From positions 1 to 34,661 of the forward strand of contig PNLE01000021.1 of NCBI GenBank assembly GCA_013822855.1: a DNA stretch of 34,661 nt, given 5' to 3'. This document shows, in pieces, positions 1 to 8,289 of this stretch. This DNA is from Planctomyces sp. (GTDB lineage: Bacteria; Planctomycetota; Planctomycetia; Planctomycetales; Planctomycetaceae). Under the pieces are notes generated by a model that made no database searches, was not told where the DNA came from, and saw only the letters and a program-made list of their open reading frames with translations. The stretch's first letter is position 1, and each line of letters begins with the position of its first letter. The position numbers were made by a program, and so were the translations under genes.

Positions 1-346
1 CAATCACCTTCAGCATGTCAGCGGCAAGGGCCTTGCGGCGGTCGGGGGTGGGAGCCTTTTCGAGTTGCAGCTGCAACTTTTTGAGTTCGTCCGCTCCGGG
101 GAATTTCTCGGTGACCAGCTTGTCGACTGAGTATTTGATCCCTTCCAAAGCGCTGCCGCCATCACCCGTCTGGGAAATGGAAGTTAGGTCGCGTTTGAGT
201 CCTTCAACGGAATAGACGGGAAGTGCTGGTCGATCGTTGCCGCAGCCCGTGACGAAGAATGTGGCGCAGGCCGCAAGAACCACGGCTGCGGTCCGGCGAA
301 AGAAGGGACGGGTCGGCTTGGTGCGACTGGGGAATGCATGGAACAT
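1..346 (-). CDS. Putative lipoprotein, partial (3' end outside window)
   Basis: The reading frame stays open from an ATG at 346 to the window edge, giving the first 115 residues. The N-terminus has basic residues, a hydrophobic stretch (about 18-33) and a lipobox ending V-T-G-C, with the acylated Cys at residue 35, so this is very likely an exported lipoprotein. The mature part is charged and looks helical (many Lys, Glu and Leu near residues 80-115). I do not recognise a domain. It lies about 70 bases downstream of the DUF1559 gene on the same strand. In planctomycetes DUF1559 genes are often followed by a small lipoprotein gene, so the two are probably co-transcribed. The frame is distinct from the two overlapping antisense-strand frames, which have no signal sequence. 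Confidence 0.75.
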   Translation of the reverse strand, partial: MFHAFPSRTKPTRPFFRRTAAVVLAACATFFVTGCGNDRPALPVYSVEGLKRDLTSISQTGDGGSALEGIKYSVDKLVTEKFPGADELKKLQLQLEKAPTPDRRKALAADMLKVI

Positions 347-415
347 GCGAAACTTGTTTCCACGAGATGGTGATGATTCGAAGAAGGCGGAAAATGGGAT
401 CTGACAGACACCCCA

Positions 416-1477
416 TTAGAACTCCCCGAGCACGTTGCCATCGGCGCGGGCACCGGCTCGTTGCCAGGTTGTATTGTCAACATTGTCACTGACAAATTTG
501 ACGGAACCGTCTGCAAGAAGCGTATGCACGCCACCGGTATGCCGACTGCGGGCGGCCCACATCCCCATGTTGTCGGTCGCCGAGCAAGTCGTGCAGGCAT
601 TGATGCAGTTCGGCAAAGGCGAATTGGGGTTGAGAATCGTGTTGAACAGTGTTTGGTTGGCGATGCCGTTCGTCCAACGCACCCCCTCTGGACCGGAGTC
701 GTCCACATAACCGATGGTGGCGTTGGTGCAACTGGTGGCAAAGGTGTTCTGATCTCCGACCGACATGAACGTCATGGGAGCGGTACCTATCGCTCCGCCA
801 CGCTTGGTGGCGGCCCGGGAATTCACACTGGTCGGTGTGCCATCGGGCCGGGCGATGATCTGCTCGCCCATGGCGACGGTGTTGGAGGTCCCGTCGGTCA
901 CATCGCGGATGGCGACATTCACCTTGGTGTTGAAGAGGCCGATCTGATTGGCTTCGGTGTTGGCGGTGGTATGGCTCCCCCAGTAGACGCTCGGCCCGGC
1001 CGATCCCGCGTAGTTGTTGCCACCGCCGACGGCGGAATTGTCCGTTCCCAGATCGCTGGGGCAAAGAAAGGCGGCGATGATCTTCTGGCAGGCGGTGTTG
1101 TTCACGCCGTTGTCGGAGGCGAGCGAAAAATCGAGCGTGTTGTAAAGCGGGCCTTGATCGATGTACGGGAGCAGCATCATATGGGCGCTGCGGCCGCGGT
1201 AGGGATTGGGATCTTGAATGGTGCCGCCTCCCGCTTGAGAAAAATAGTTGCCGCGGGGGAACATGAGGTAGTTGTCGTGGTAATTATGCAGTGCCAGCCC
1301 CATCTGCTTGAGGTTGTTGCGGCACTGCGTCCTGCGGGCCGCTTCTCGGGCTTGCTGAACTGCGGGGAGCAAGAGCGCGATGAGGATGGCGATAATGGCA
1401 ATCACAACAAGGAGTTCGATCAGCGTGAACCCGCGGGAAAACCCTCGATGTTTTGCGTTTCTGGTAGAAGTGTTCAT
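416..1477 (-). CDS. DUF1559 domain prepilin-like protein (H-x9-DG type)
   Basis: 353 residues. The N-terminus is a type IV prepilin/pseudopilin signal: G16 followed by F-T-L-I-E, then a long hydrophobic helix (about 17-42). A PilD-type peptidase would be expected to cut after G16. The DUF1559 body follows (R-N-N-L-K-Q-M-G-L-A-L-H-N-Y-H region near residues 53-67). Near the C-terminus is the family signature His, nine residues, Asp-Gly. The family is greatly expanded in planctomycetes and its role is poorly known; a pseudopilin or surface-fibre role is assumed. I chose the ATG at 1477 because GGAG lies about 8 bases upstream and the prepilin signal then sits at the N-terminus. An ATG 72 bases further upstream would add an unlikely leader. 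A palindrome lies 54 bases upstream of the start. Confidence 0.93.
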   Translation of the reverse strand: MNTSTRNAKHRGFSRGFTLIELLVVIAIIAILIALLLPAVQQAREAARRTQCRNNLKQMGLALHNYHDNYLMFPRGNYFSQAGGGTIQDPNPYRGRSAHMMLLPYIDQGPLYNTLDFSLASDNGVNNTACQKIIAAFLCPSDLGTDNSAVGGGNNYAGSAGPSVYWGSHTTANTEANQIGLFNTKVNVAIRDVTDGTSNTVAMGEQIIARPDGTPTSVNSRAATKRGGAIGTAPMTFMSVGDQNTFATSCTNATIGYVDDSGPEGVRWTNGIANQTLFNTILNPNSPLPNCINACTTCSATDNMGMWAARSRHTGGVHTLLADGSVKFVSDNVDNTTWQRAGARADGNVLGEF

Positions 1478-1799
1478 GGGAATCTCCAAGCCGGAATGAG
1501 TAGAAGTTGGCCGAAACCGATTGATCGTGAGATGTTCCCTGAACATCATCCAAGAATCAACACATATGTCGATCTGTTACTGTCTATGCCCTATTTTTGT
1601 GGCATGGAGATCCTGGCTCACTACCAGCGGCGGGTTTGTTCAGAAGTTGAATGGCCTCCTGATGAATTCCCCTTGTGATGGAAATTGTGTGTGGACACGA
1701 TGGCGATTCGTGTTTCGTAGCGGGAAATCACGGCACCACCAATCATAAGTATTCACAAAATCACTGCGTTCTGCACAACAACCACCGGGGAGAGAAACG
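1478..1799. other. Divergent intergenic region
   Basis: 322 bases between the divergent DUF1559 gene and the small membrane protein gene. It must hold promoters for both. The only clear structure is the perfect inverted repeat at 1531-1547. Short frames here (for example 1521-1748) have no ribosome binding site and no recognisable content. Confidence 0.5.
1531..1547. promoter_or_regulatory. Palindrome upstream of DUF1559 gene (operator candidate)
   Basis: GATGTTC, CCT, GAACATC: a perfect 7-base inverted repeat with a 3-base centre. Its near edge is 54 bases upstream of the DUF1559 start at 1477. The spacing and symmetry suit a dimeric repressor or activator site. The factor is unknown. Confidence 0.4.
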
Positions 1800-2126
1800 A
1801 TGTCAAACAGGCATTCCATTTTCGGAGTGATCTCCTTCCTGATGGGGTTGGGATGTGGCGCCGTGATTCTGGCGTGTGTCGGATATTCGACTTACCTGGA
1901 GATGACCACTCCGGGTGGCATCGACGAAGAGGCCCCCGAGGTGATACTGATTGGGCTGGCGATGCTCGGCTTCATGGGTCTATCGATCCTGGGGGGAGCC
2001 ATCGGCTTGGTGGGTCTGTTTGAATCGGAACGTAACAAGCTCTTCGCAATTCTCGGGACACTCACCTGCGCTGCCGTCTTTCTGGCACCGCTGGCGCTGA
2101 TCATCATTGGGCTTGCGATGAAATGA
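1800..2126 (+). CDS. Small integral membrane protein, unknown function
   Basis: 108 residues with an ATG start preceded by a purine-rich GGGGAGAGAAACG, a good ribosome binding site. There are three or four predicted hydrophobic segments (about 7-30, 47-70, 78-107 with a break) and one short acidic loop containing D-E-E-A-P-E near residues 41-46. N-terminal Gly/Cys-rich helices resemble small four-helix membrane proteins, but I recognise no family. The next gene, the ECF sigma factor, starts about 195 bases downstream, so co-transcription is possible but not shown. Confidence 0.75.
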   Translation: MSNRHSIFGVISFLMGLGCGAVILACVGYSTYLEMTTPGGIDEEAPEVILIGLAMLGFMGLSILGGAIGLVGLFESERNKLFAILGTLTCAAVFLAPLALIIIGLAMK

Positions 2127-2320
2127 TCCGTTGAAATGATCAGGGGCATTCGTGTGGCTTCCCGGGTCTGAAGAGCATTCAACCCCATCCGCAACGGCCG
2201 TCGAATGGTAAGGGTTGTTTCCACCGAAATTCCCTAAAAGGTTTTTGAGCGAGCGGCAACTGACTCTCCAGTGAGAAATGGCTCTTCGCCGTCCCAGACA
2301 CGCTGCAGGTGAAATCACGG

Positions 2321-2884
2321 ATGGAGAGCTTTACCTGCGATGAGCTTTCCTGCTCTCCGCCGGAGAGATTGCGACGAGTGCTGGCCCAGCACGAACGCTG
2401 GCTGCGTCAGGTGCTGGCCATCCGCTCCGGGGAATCGACAGTCACCGACGAACTCTTCCAGGAACTGGCAATCGCAGCCCTGAGGAGCCAGCAGCAGACG
2501 GGAGCTGGTGAGCTGACGCCCGCGTGGCTCTACACCGTCGCTGTGCGAACGGCCTTGTTGCACCGAAGACGTATGGGGAGGCGGCGGCGAATGATGGATC
2601 GGTTTGCCGGATCGGGGCAGGTGCCGGATGGGGAATCGATCCCCGACCCCTTAGGTCTCCTTCTCGCCAAAGAACGACAGAAGCTGGTTCAAGCCGCCAT
2701 CGGACGGCTCCTTCCCAAGGACCGTGAACTGCTGGTTTTGAAGTACACCGAAGGCTGGAGCTACGCCGAGATCTCCGCGCATCTGGGCCTGACGGAACCC
2801 CAGGTGACGACCCAGTTGCATCGAGCCCGGGCCAAACTTCGTTCACTGCTTTCGGCCCATGTTTTGAGTGAGGCATCCCGATGA
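2321..2884 (+). CDS. RNA polymerase ECF-type sigma factor
   Basis: 187 residues, the usual size for an extracytoplasmic-function sigma factor. Region 2 covers about residues 15-95 (L-F-Q-E-L near 45-49, the T-P-A-W-L-Y and R-T-A-L-L-H-R-R-R helix). Region 4 covers about 125-180, with the D-R-E-L-L-V-L-K-Y, W-S-Y-A-E-I-S and L-H-R-A-R-A-K-L-R helix-turn-helix segments. The ATG at 2321 is preceded by AGGTGA at a suitable distance; a GTG 12 bases earlier is possible but less likely. The stop codon overlaps the ATG of the anti-sigma-like gene (ATGA), which points to translational coupling. ECF factors of this kind normally direct transcription of their own operon and of envelope or surface genes. 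Confidence 0.9.
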   Translation: MESFTCDELSCSPPERLRRVLAQHERWLRQVLAIRSGESTVTDELFQELAIAALRSQQQTGAGELTPAWLYTVAVRTALLHRRRMGRRRRMMDRFAGSGQVPDGESIPDPLGLLLAKERQKLVQAAIGRLLPKDRELLVLKYTEGWSYAEISAHLGLTEPQVTTQLHRARAKLRSLLSAHVLSEASR

Positions 2885-3774
2885 ATTTTCAGACCCACGC
2901 CCACGAATGGAACGACGAATTGCTTCAGCGCTTAGTCGACCACGAATTGAGCGAAGACGAAGAGCGGTCCTTTTTGGCAATGGCCGAAGCGACCGGCGAG
3001 TGGCGAACCGTAGCGCTGGCCCTTCTCGAAGACCGGCTGATGGGTCGGGTGCTACGTTCGCAGGCCGTTGGCACTCGAACTTTCGAAGCAGTGGAACTGA
3101 TTCCAATAGAGCAGAACATGTTACGGACTGTCTCTCCAACGAGTTCCCTGTCAATGGGCGGGAGGAGGATGCGTCGGCAAAAGTTGGCCCGGAAGACGTG
3201 GCGGCAGGTGTCGCTTGTCGCGGCGCTCATGCTGGTGTCATTCGGTGGCGGTTGGTTTTCGTCGAACTCGCTGATGGGCGATTCGCCAGTGCAACTGGCT
3301 GGAAAAGTGAAGTCTTCGCTCCCCGGCATCGACAATGCGGGGCGCGGTACGGTGCCAATTGGGCGAACTGAACCTCCCCTCCCGGGAACCATGCAAATGG
3401 CGGCCCGGCAAACTCTTGCCGATGCCTCTCTGAGGGATCAGGTCGCTTTTCAACCCGCTGAAGATGCGGCGAACGAAGTGATGGAGTTGGTGACCGACGA
3501 AGTGCAGGTCATGTTCGCGGATGGCGACGGGATGACGCGCCCCATGGTGGTGCGTGTGATTGAGGCCACCGATCTGGAACAATTGGAGGCCTTCGATGCC
3601 CAGCAACTCGAATCGCAGGAGGAGTTGAAGCATAAGTTGCAGTTGGCCCTCGCTCCACATCGGCGTGATGTCGTGCAGCGCGATCAATGGGTGGAAGTCA
3701 GCCTGGCGGATGGCCGCCGGGGAATGATGCCGGTGCGGGATCTGATGGTCGTCTCTCAAGATCCCCAGGAATGA
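2881..3774 (+). CDS. Anti-sigma factor-like single-pass membrane protein
   Basis: 297 residues. The cytoplasmic N-terminus (1-100) has the short acidic helices typical of anti-sigma domains (L-L-Q-R-L-V-D-H-E-L-S-E-D-E near 14-27). A single hydrophobic segment follows at about 109-127, after a very basic stretch (R-R-M-R-R-Q-K-L-A-R-K), so the C-terminal 170 residues should lie outside the cytoplasmic membrane. That part is Glu/Gln-rich with a probable helical region near 225-265. I see no H-x3-C-x2-C zinc motif, so it is not a ZAS-type anti-sigma factor by sequence. The call rests mainly on the 4-base overlap with the ECF sigma gene and on topology. It probably holds the sigma factor inactive until an envelope signal is sensed. 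Confidence 0.75.
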   Translation: MNFQTHAHEWNDELLQRLVDHELSEDEERSFLAMAEATGEWRTVALALLEDRLMGRVLRSQAVGTRTFEAVELIPIEQNMLRTVSPTSSLSMGGRRMRRQKLARKTWRQVSLVAALMLVSFGGGWFSSNSLMGDSPVQLAGKVKSSLPGIDNAGRGTVPIGRTEPPLPGTMQMAARQTLADASLRDQVAFQPAEDAANEVMELVTDEVQVMFADGDGMTRPMVVRVIEATDLEQLEAFDAQQLESQEELKHKLQLALAPHRRDVVQRDQWVEVSLADGRRGMMPVRDLMVVSQDPQE

Positions 3775-3815
3775 ATTCATGCTGCGGGATGGGTTGTCCT
3801 GTCCCGATCCGAGTA

Positions 3816-3839
3816 TTGACAGGGCGACATGTTGTCGCC
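3816..3839 (+). promoter_or_regulatory. -35-like TTGACA with adjoining palindrome upstream of secreted protein gene
   Basis: TTGACA at 3816-3821 is followed at 3823-3839 by a perfect inverted repeat, GGCGACA, TGT, TGTCGCC. I see no good -10 hexamer at 17 bases. The palindrome lies about 58 bases before the next start codon, where an operator or a 5' leader hairpin would be expected. It suggests the third gene of the module also has its own promoter. Confidence 0.35.
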
Positions 3840-3897
3840 AGATCCTGGTCTCAAGGATTGAGACGTTCAAACACGTTTATCACGAAGGATGGAGCAG

Positions 3898-5166
3898 ATG
3901 GTCAAGTTTTCAATGAACCGCATTTTGGGCGCGGCGCTGGTGGCGGCGAGTCTCGGCTCTGTGGGCCAACTGCTGGCTGACGAAAAACCCGTGTCGCCAC
4001 GCCTCAAATCTTCGGTGAAGGAAGCTGCGGGGAATTCCCCGAAGAATGTCTCCGGGAAAGGCAGCTTCTCTTCAGGAAGTGCGTCGGCATTCGGGAGCGC
4101 CTCCGGTTCGGCGGGCGGATCGTCAAATGGATCCACCAGCGGCGGCGGCACAGGTTCGACAGGTTCAAATGAGAGCTCAGGCTCCACGGCCAGCTTCAGC
4201 GGCGGAACCGTGACACTGCAGATCACCACCGACGGTGTTCCACAACCCGCGACTGAAAGTGTCTCCCCGTCCGCCACGAGCCGGGTGCAGAAGGTGGCCC
4301 AAAAGAAGGTGGCGTCCGGCCAGGTGGTCAAGCCCGGCGAAGCAGCCAAGCCCGCCGCCGAAACTCCTTCCACCCCCGCTATTCAATCCACCGGCATCGC
4401 CAGTTTTGTGATCAACGGGTCAGGCGAAACGGCGAACGCCGTAGCCGGAACGGTCAATGCGCCGGAAGGGCAAGTCATGGGCATCACCGTAACCACCTCG
4501 GATGATGGCAACATCATCATCAACACCACGGATGGCGAACCCTTGCCGGGTGTGCCACGCACCGGGATGCGGCTGGCGGGGCCGGTCTTCGTGATGTCGC
4601 GGGCCACGCAACTCCCCGACGATGTTTCTGTCACCTTCACCAAGGTGGGGAAGGAGCCGGGCAAATTGAGCGTCACGCGAGGCGACAGCAAGTGGGAAGT
4701 CCCCGAGCAGGAGATGGGGACGCTGCCTCCCGAGATCCAGGCTCGTGTCAAGGGTTTGTTCGGTCGCCTCTCGGGGCCGCAGCCAGTGGCGATGCCGTCG
4801 ATTCGTGCCACGAGTGTGCTGGAAGGGCAACCTTACGTTCCCCCGCAATTCCTCCATGGTCTGAGCGAGGCGGAAGTCAAGGAACGCGTGGTGTTCATGC
4901 GTAAGCAAGCCGACGAGGCGATGATGCGCAAGCAGGCCGACGAAGCGATGCAGCAGGCCCGCAAGGCACAATCGTCTCAGGCAACGACCACTCAGACCGC
5001 CCCGTTGACCCGCGTGTTCGCACATCCGGCTCAGGGCACGGATATCGAGGCCCTGAGGACTCAGCAAGAAGCCCTGCGGAAGGAAGTTCAAGGGCTCAAG
5101 GAAGCCATCGAAGATCTTGTGAAAGCTCAGCGGAACGCCGCGAAGGAAGTGAGCAAACCGGAGTAA
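3898..5166 (+). CDS. Secreted Ser/Gly-rich protein with C-terminal coiled coil, unknown family
   Basis: 422 residues. A signal peptide spans about 1-27, with probable cleavage after Leu-Leu-Ala. A low-complexity Ser/Gly/Thr segment follows (about 50-100), then a Lys/Ala/Pro linker, a central beta-rich region (about 165-270) and a helical C-terminus. The C-terminus holds a 9-residue tandem duplication (M-R-K-Q-A-D-E-A-M twice, near 334-351) and a final heptad-like coiled coil (about 380-415). I recognise no catalytic motif. It lies 123 bases after the anti-sigma-like gene on the same strand and is probably the effector or target of that ECF system. The start at 3898 has AAGG and GGAG upstream; an in-frame ATG at 3889 is the alternative. 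Confidence 0.75.
   Translation: MVKFSMNRILGAALVAASLGSVGQLLADEKPVSPRLKSSVKEAAGNSPKNVSGKGSFSSGSASAFGSASGSAGGSSNGSTSGGGTGSTGSNESSGSTASFSGGTVTLQITTDGVPQPATESVSPSATSRVQKVAQKKVASGQVVKPGEAAKPAAETPSTPAIQSTGIASFVINGSGETANAVAGTVNAPEGQVMGITVTTSDDGNIIINTTDGEPLPGVPRTGMRLAGPVFVMSRATQLPDDVSVTFTKVGKEPGKLSVTRGDSKWEVPEQEMGTLPPEIQARVKGLFGRLSGPQPVAMPSIRATSVLEGQPYVPPQFLHGLSEAEVKERVVFMRKQADEAMMRKQADEAMQQARKAQSSQATTTQTAPLTRVFAHPAQGTDIEALRTQQEALRKEVQGLKEAIEDLVKAQRNAAKEVSKPE
4897..4950 (+). repeat. 27-base in-frame tandem duplication
   Basis: Two adjacent 27-base units (4897-4923 and 4924-4950) each encode M-R-K-Q-A-D-E-A-M inside the secreted Ser/Gly-rich protein. They differ only at third codon positions (for example CGT/CGC, CAA/CAG, GAG/GAA), so the duplication is old enough to have gathered silent changes while the protein sequence was kept. 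Confidence 0.85.
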
Positions 5167-5530
5167 TTCCCGGCATGAAAATGTCTGTCGTCAAGAGGTG
5201 GCGAAATCTATTGACACAAGTTTGGGGGGCTGCTTTCGCGGATGCGGAACGCAGCCCTATTTCGTTGGAGAACTCTTCGAGAGTGCGACCTCCCGTCGAT
5301 GTGTTGTCAGCCGTTCATTCATCGATCGCGACGAGTTTTCGAGAGGGCGTGGGGAATATCGAAACCAGACCTGCGGATCGACTTTTTTCTATGACTCCGC
5401 CCCGCTCGAATGGCTATGCTTCGGTGAAGAATTGAGTTGCCGGGTCAGCGCCGAACCGAGCGACAGAAGCCTGTCAAAACCTGACAGGACTCTTGCGACA
5501 TGTAACCTGCGGTTTTAACGGGGCGACGGC
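5167..5530. other. Intergenic region before the S9 peptidase gene
   Basis: 364 bases without a convincing gene. A frame at 5175-5435 (86 codons) and one at 5198-5518 (106 codons) lack ribosome binding sites and recognisable motifs. The one clear structure is the inverted repeat at 5470-5488. The region probably carries the peptidase promoter. Confidence 0.45.
5470..5488. promoter_or_regulatory. Palindrome upstream of S9 peptidase gene (operator candidate)
   Basis: CCTGTCA, AAACC, TGACAGG: a perfect 7-base inverted repeat with a 5-base centre, ending 42 bases before the ATG at 5531. It could bind a dimeric regulator. No T-run follows it, so it is not a typical terminator. Confidence 0.4.
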
Positions 5531-8260
5531 ATGGCGATTTCGGTGGCACTTCGGGTGATGCGCGGTCGATCGATCGGCCTCTTGGCGATTGGTCTGTGTT
5601 GGTCGGTCTGCGGCTCAATTCTGAAAGCTGCCGATGAGAGCGGGTATCGACTCCCGCCACCCGAGATGGTGCAGATCATCGATGCACCCCTTCCCTCGCA
5701 AATGGTCCTCTCTCCGGACCACAAACAGTTCCTGCTGGTCGACCGCACTCCCTGGCCGTCGATCGAGTTTTATGCCCGCCCTTTCTTGAAGCTGGCGAGC
5801 ATGCGCGTCGATCCCTCGCTCTCCGTGCAGCGCCGCACGACAGAGCACACGCGGATCGCCATTCAGCAGCTCACACCCGGCAGTGAGCCGCGCGTGATCG
5901 TGGAGCACAAGGGTCTCTCCGTGCCACTTTGGTCGCCGGCTGGTGACAGGTTCGCCTACACGATCGACACTCCCGGCGGGATGGAGCTTTGGATTGTCGA
6001 TGTCAAAACAGGTGCGACAGGTGCCGACGGGGCCAAGCCCGAAGTTCTGACGCCCCGCCTGGTGCCGGGAGTGCTCCTCTCCGATGTGGGAGGCTCGCCG
6101 CTGCGCTGGATCAACAATGGCCGGGAACTGCTGGTGCGGCAGATCCCTGCGGATCGCGGACCGGCTCCCGTCGAACCGGCCACACCCACCGGCCCCCTGG
6201 TCCAATCGACCTCGGGACAGAAGGCCAAGGCGAGCACCTATCAGGATCTGCTCAAAGATCCCCACGATGAAAAACTATTCGAGTTCTACGCCACCGCCCA
6301 ATTGACCCGGATCGATGCGGCTACACTCCAGGCAACTCCCATTGGGAAGCCGGGGCTGTTCACGACCGCAACCGTATCACCCAACGGCCGCTATATGGTT
6401 GTGACCAAGCTCAAGAAACCCTTTTCGTATCGAGTGCCTTACAGCCGGTTCGCCCGCACTGTGGAGATCGTCGATCTTGAAAATGGGGCCACGTTGCGAA
6501 CGCTCAGCGATATCGAGGCTCCCCAGTTTGCCGCCACTTATGGTGTGAGCGCCGGCGGGCGCATGTTCGAGTGGGATCCCCACCAGGCATCCCGCCTGTA
6601 TTGGGTCGAGACGCTGGATGGCGGGAATCCGGAGACACGCTCCAAGTTCCGCGATCGACTGGTGACGCTCGCCGCCCCGTTCGACGGGCCAATTGCCGAA
6701 GTCCTTCAGACCGCCCAAAGGTTGAGCGACCTCGATTTCACCACCACCCCCGACGAAGTGTTGATCACCGAAACGAACTCGATTCGCCGCTGGAAGACAG
6801 TCGCACGCGTCGATCTCCAGCAACCGGTCGAAAGTCGCCGCGTCCTCTTCGATCTCTCGACAAGCGATGCCTATCGCGACCCCGGCAAACCAGTGCGGAC
6901 ACGGACGGCGGATGGTCAAAGCGTGATTCTCAAGCAGGGGGAAGCCATTTTCATGGAGGGAACCGGCGGGTCTCCGGAAGGGGATCACCCCTTTCTGGAT
7001 CGGATCGACCTTGTCACCGGGGTGCGTGATCGGCTCTTCCGCTCGCAACGCGGCACGTATGAAACTTTCGTCGCGTTCGCCGATGACAATCAAGAAACCA
7101 TTCTGACCCAGTACCAAAGCCCGGCCTCGACTCCCAACTACCATCTTCGCCAATTGCCGAAGGTGAAGCCTCAACCGCTCACCGAGTTTGTGGGGCCGGT
7201 CGATGCGTTGAAGCCTGTCGGCTACGACAGCGCGGGGCGTCCGCTCGATCCCTATGTGCTTCCCGCCCAGCCCGACTTCCCGGTGGCGGGGATGGATCTG
7301 GGGGCCGTCACCAAGTTCCAGGATCCGCATCCGCAGTTCACCTCCTGCACGAAGGAACTGCTGACTTATTCGCGGGCCGATGGCGTCCCCCTTTCGGCGA
7401 CGCTCTATCTGCCGCCGGGATACGACCGGGCGTCGAAGGTGAAGCTCCCGGTCATCATGTATGCCTATCCTCGCGAGTATTCGGATGCCCAGACCGCGGG
7501 CCAGGTGCGGGGTTCTCCGAACAAGTTCACCCGGCTGTGGGGTGCCAGCCCGCTGATGTTCCTGACTCAGGGCTACGCGGTGATGATGGACACCGCTATG
7601 CCGATCGTCGGTTCGCCGCGCAAGATGAACGACACCTATGTCGAGCAACTGGTGGCGGATGCCCAGGCTGCGGTCAACATCGTGACCGAACTGGGCGTGG
7701 GTGATCCCGATCGCATTCTGGTGACGGGGCACAGCTATGGTGCATTCATGACGGCCAACCTGCTGGCCCACACCGATCTCTTCGCCACGGGTGTCGCCTG
7801 CAGCGGCGCGTACAACCGCACACTCACCCCGTTCGGCTTTCAGAACGAACCACGCACCTTTTGGGAAGCTCCCACGGTCTATGCCAAGATGTCTCCGTTC
7901 TTCCATGCCAACCGCATCAAGGAGCCGATCATGCTGATCCATGGGCAAGAGGATCAGAACTCCGGCACGTTCCCCATGCAGTCGGAACGGTTCTACGAGG
8001 CTTTGGCGGCGAACGGCGCGACAGCGCGTTTGGTCGTGCTGCCGCATGAGGGGCACGGCTATCTCGCTCGCGAGTCGATCCTCCATCAACTGGCGGAGAT
8101 GACCGAATGGGCGGATCGCCATGCCAAGCATGGAAAGCGAGCGAAGTCTGCGCCCTCGTCACCGGCTCAGGATATTCCCAAATCGAATCCGGCAGCGGCT
8201 GATGCGGGTATCCCGAAAGCTCTTCGAGATGTGTCGGCCACTGCGACTGGCGCCGAGTGA
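5531..8260 (+). CDS. Exported S9 family serine peptidase (prolyl oligopeptidase-like)
   Basis: 909 residues. An N-terminal signal sequence (about 12-34) indicates export. Residues about 50-600 are a beta-propeller-type domain that limits access to the active site. The C-terminal alpha/beta-hydrolase domain carries the catalytic triad: Ser735 in G-H-S-Y-G, Asp808 in Q-E-D-Q-N-S-G, and His842 in H-E-G-H-G-Y. The size and the G-H-S-Y-G-A-F context resemble the glutamyl endopeptidase/acylaminoacyl-peptidase branch of S9 more than classical prolyl oligopeptidase. The last 45 residues are a Lys/Pro/Ala-rich tail. It probably degrades peptides in the periplasm. The ATG at 5531 has only a weak GGGGCGAC upstream; an in-frame ATG at 5558 would still keep the signal peptide. 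It converges on the epimerase gene. Confidence 0.9.
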   Translation: MAISVALRVMRGRSIGLLAIGLCWSVCGSILKAADESGYRLPPPEMVQIIDAPLPSQMVLSPDHKQFLLVDRTPWPSIEFYARPFLKLASMRVDPSLSVQRRTTEHTRIAIQQLTPGSEPRVIVEHKGLSVPLWSPAGDRFAYTIDTPGGMELWIVDVKTGATGADGAKPEVLTPRLVPGVLLSDVGGSPLRWINNGRELLVRQIPADRGPAPVEPATPTGPLVQSTSGQKAKASTYQDLLKDPHDEKLFEFYATAQLTRIDAATLQATPIGKPGLFTTATVSPNGRYMVVTKLKKPFSYRVPYSRFARTVEIVDLENGATLRTLSDIEAPQFAATYGVSAGGRMFEWDPHQASRLYWVETLDGGNPETRSKFRDRLVTLAAPFDGPIAEVLQTAQRLSDLDFTTTPDEVLITETNSIRRWKTVARVDLQQPVESRRVLFDLSTSDAYRDPGKPVRTRTADGQSVILKQGEAIFMEGTGGSPEGDHPFLDRIDLVTGVRDRLFRSQRGTYETFVAFADDNQETILTQYQSPASTPNYHLRQLPKVKPQPLTEFVGPVDALKPVGYDSAGRPLDPYVLPAQPDFPVAGMDLGAVTKFQDPHPQFTSCTKELLTYSRADGVPLSATLYLPPGYDRASKVKLPVIMYAYPREYSDAQTAGQVRGSPNKFTRLWGASPLMFLTQGYAVMMDTAMPIVGSPRKMNDTYVEQLVADAQAAVNIVTELGVGDPDRILVTGHSYGAFMTANLLAHTDLFATGVACSGAYNRTLTPFGFQNEPRTFWEAPTVYAKMSPFFHANRIKEPIMLIHGQEDQNSGTFPMQSERFYEALAANGATARLVVLPHEGHGYLARESILHQLAEMTEWADRHAKHGKRAKSAPSSPAQDIPKSNPAAADAGIPKALRDVSATATGAE

Positions 8261-8289
8261 CCAGCCTGCACCATGAAGTCAGGTGAGAT

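Noticed and set aside
461-1678. 405-codon plus-strand frame opposite the DUF1559 gene
   Set aside because: It is the antisense shadow of a clear DUF1559 gene, is Gly/Val/Asp-rich without domains, and has no ribosome binding site.
5175-5435. 86-codon frame between the secreted protein and the S9 peptidase
   Set aside because: No ribosome binding site, no third-position GC bias and no recognisable sequence.
6377-8131. 584-codon minus-strand frame opposite the S9 peptidase
   Set aside because: Arg/His/Gly-rich shadow of a gene with a complete catalytic triad on the other strand.
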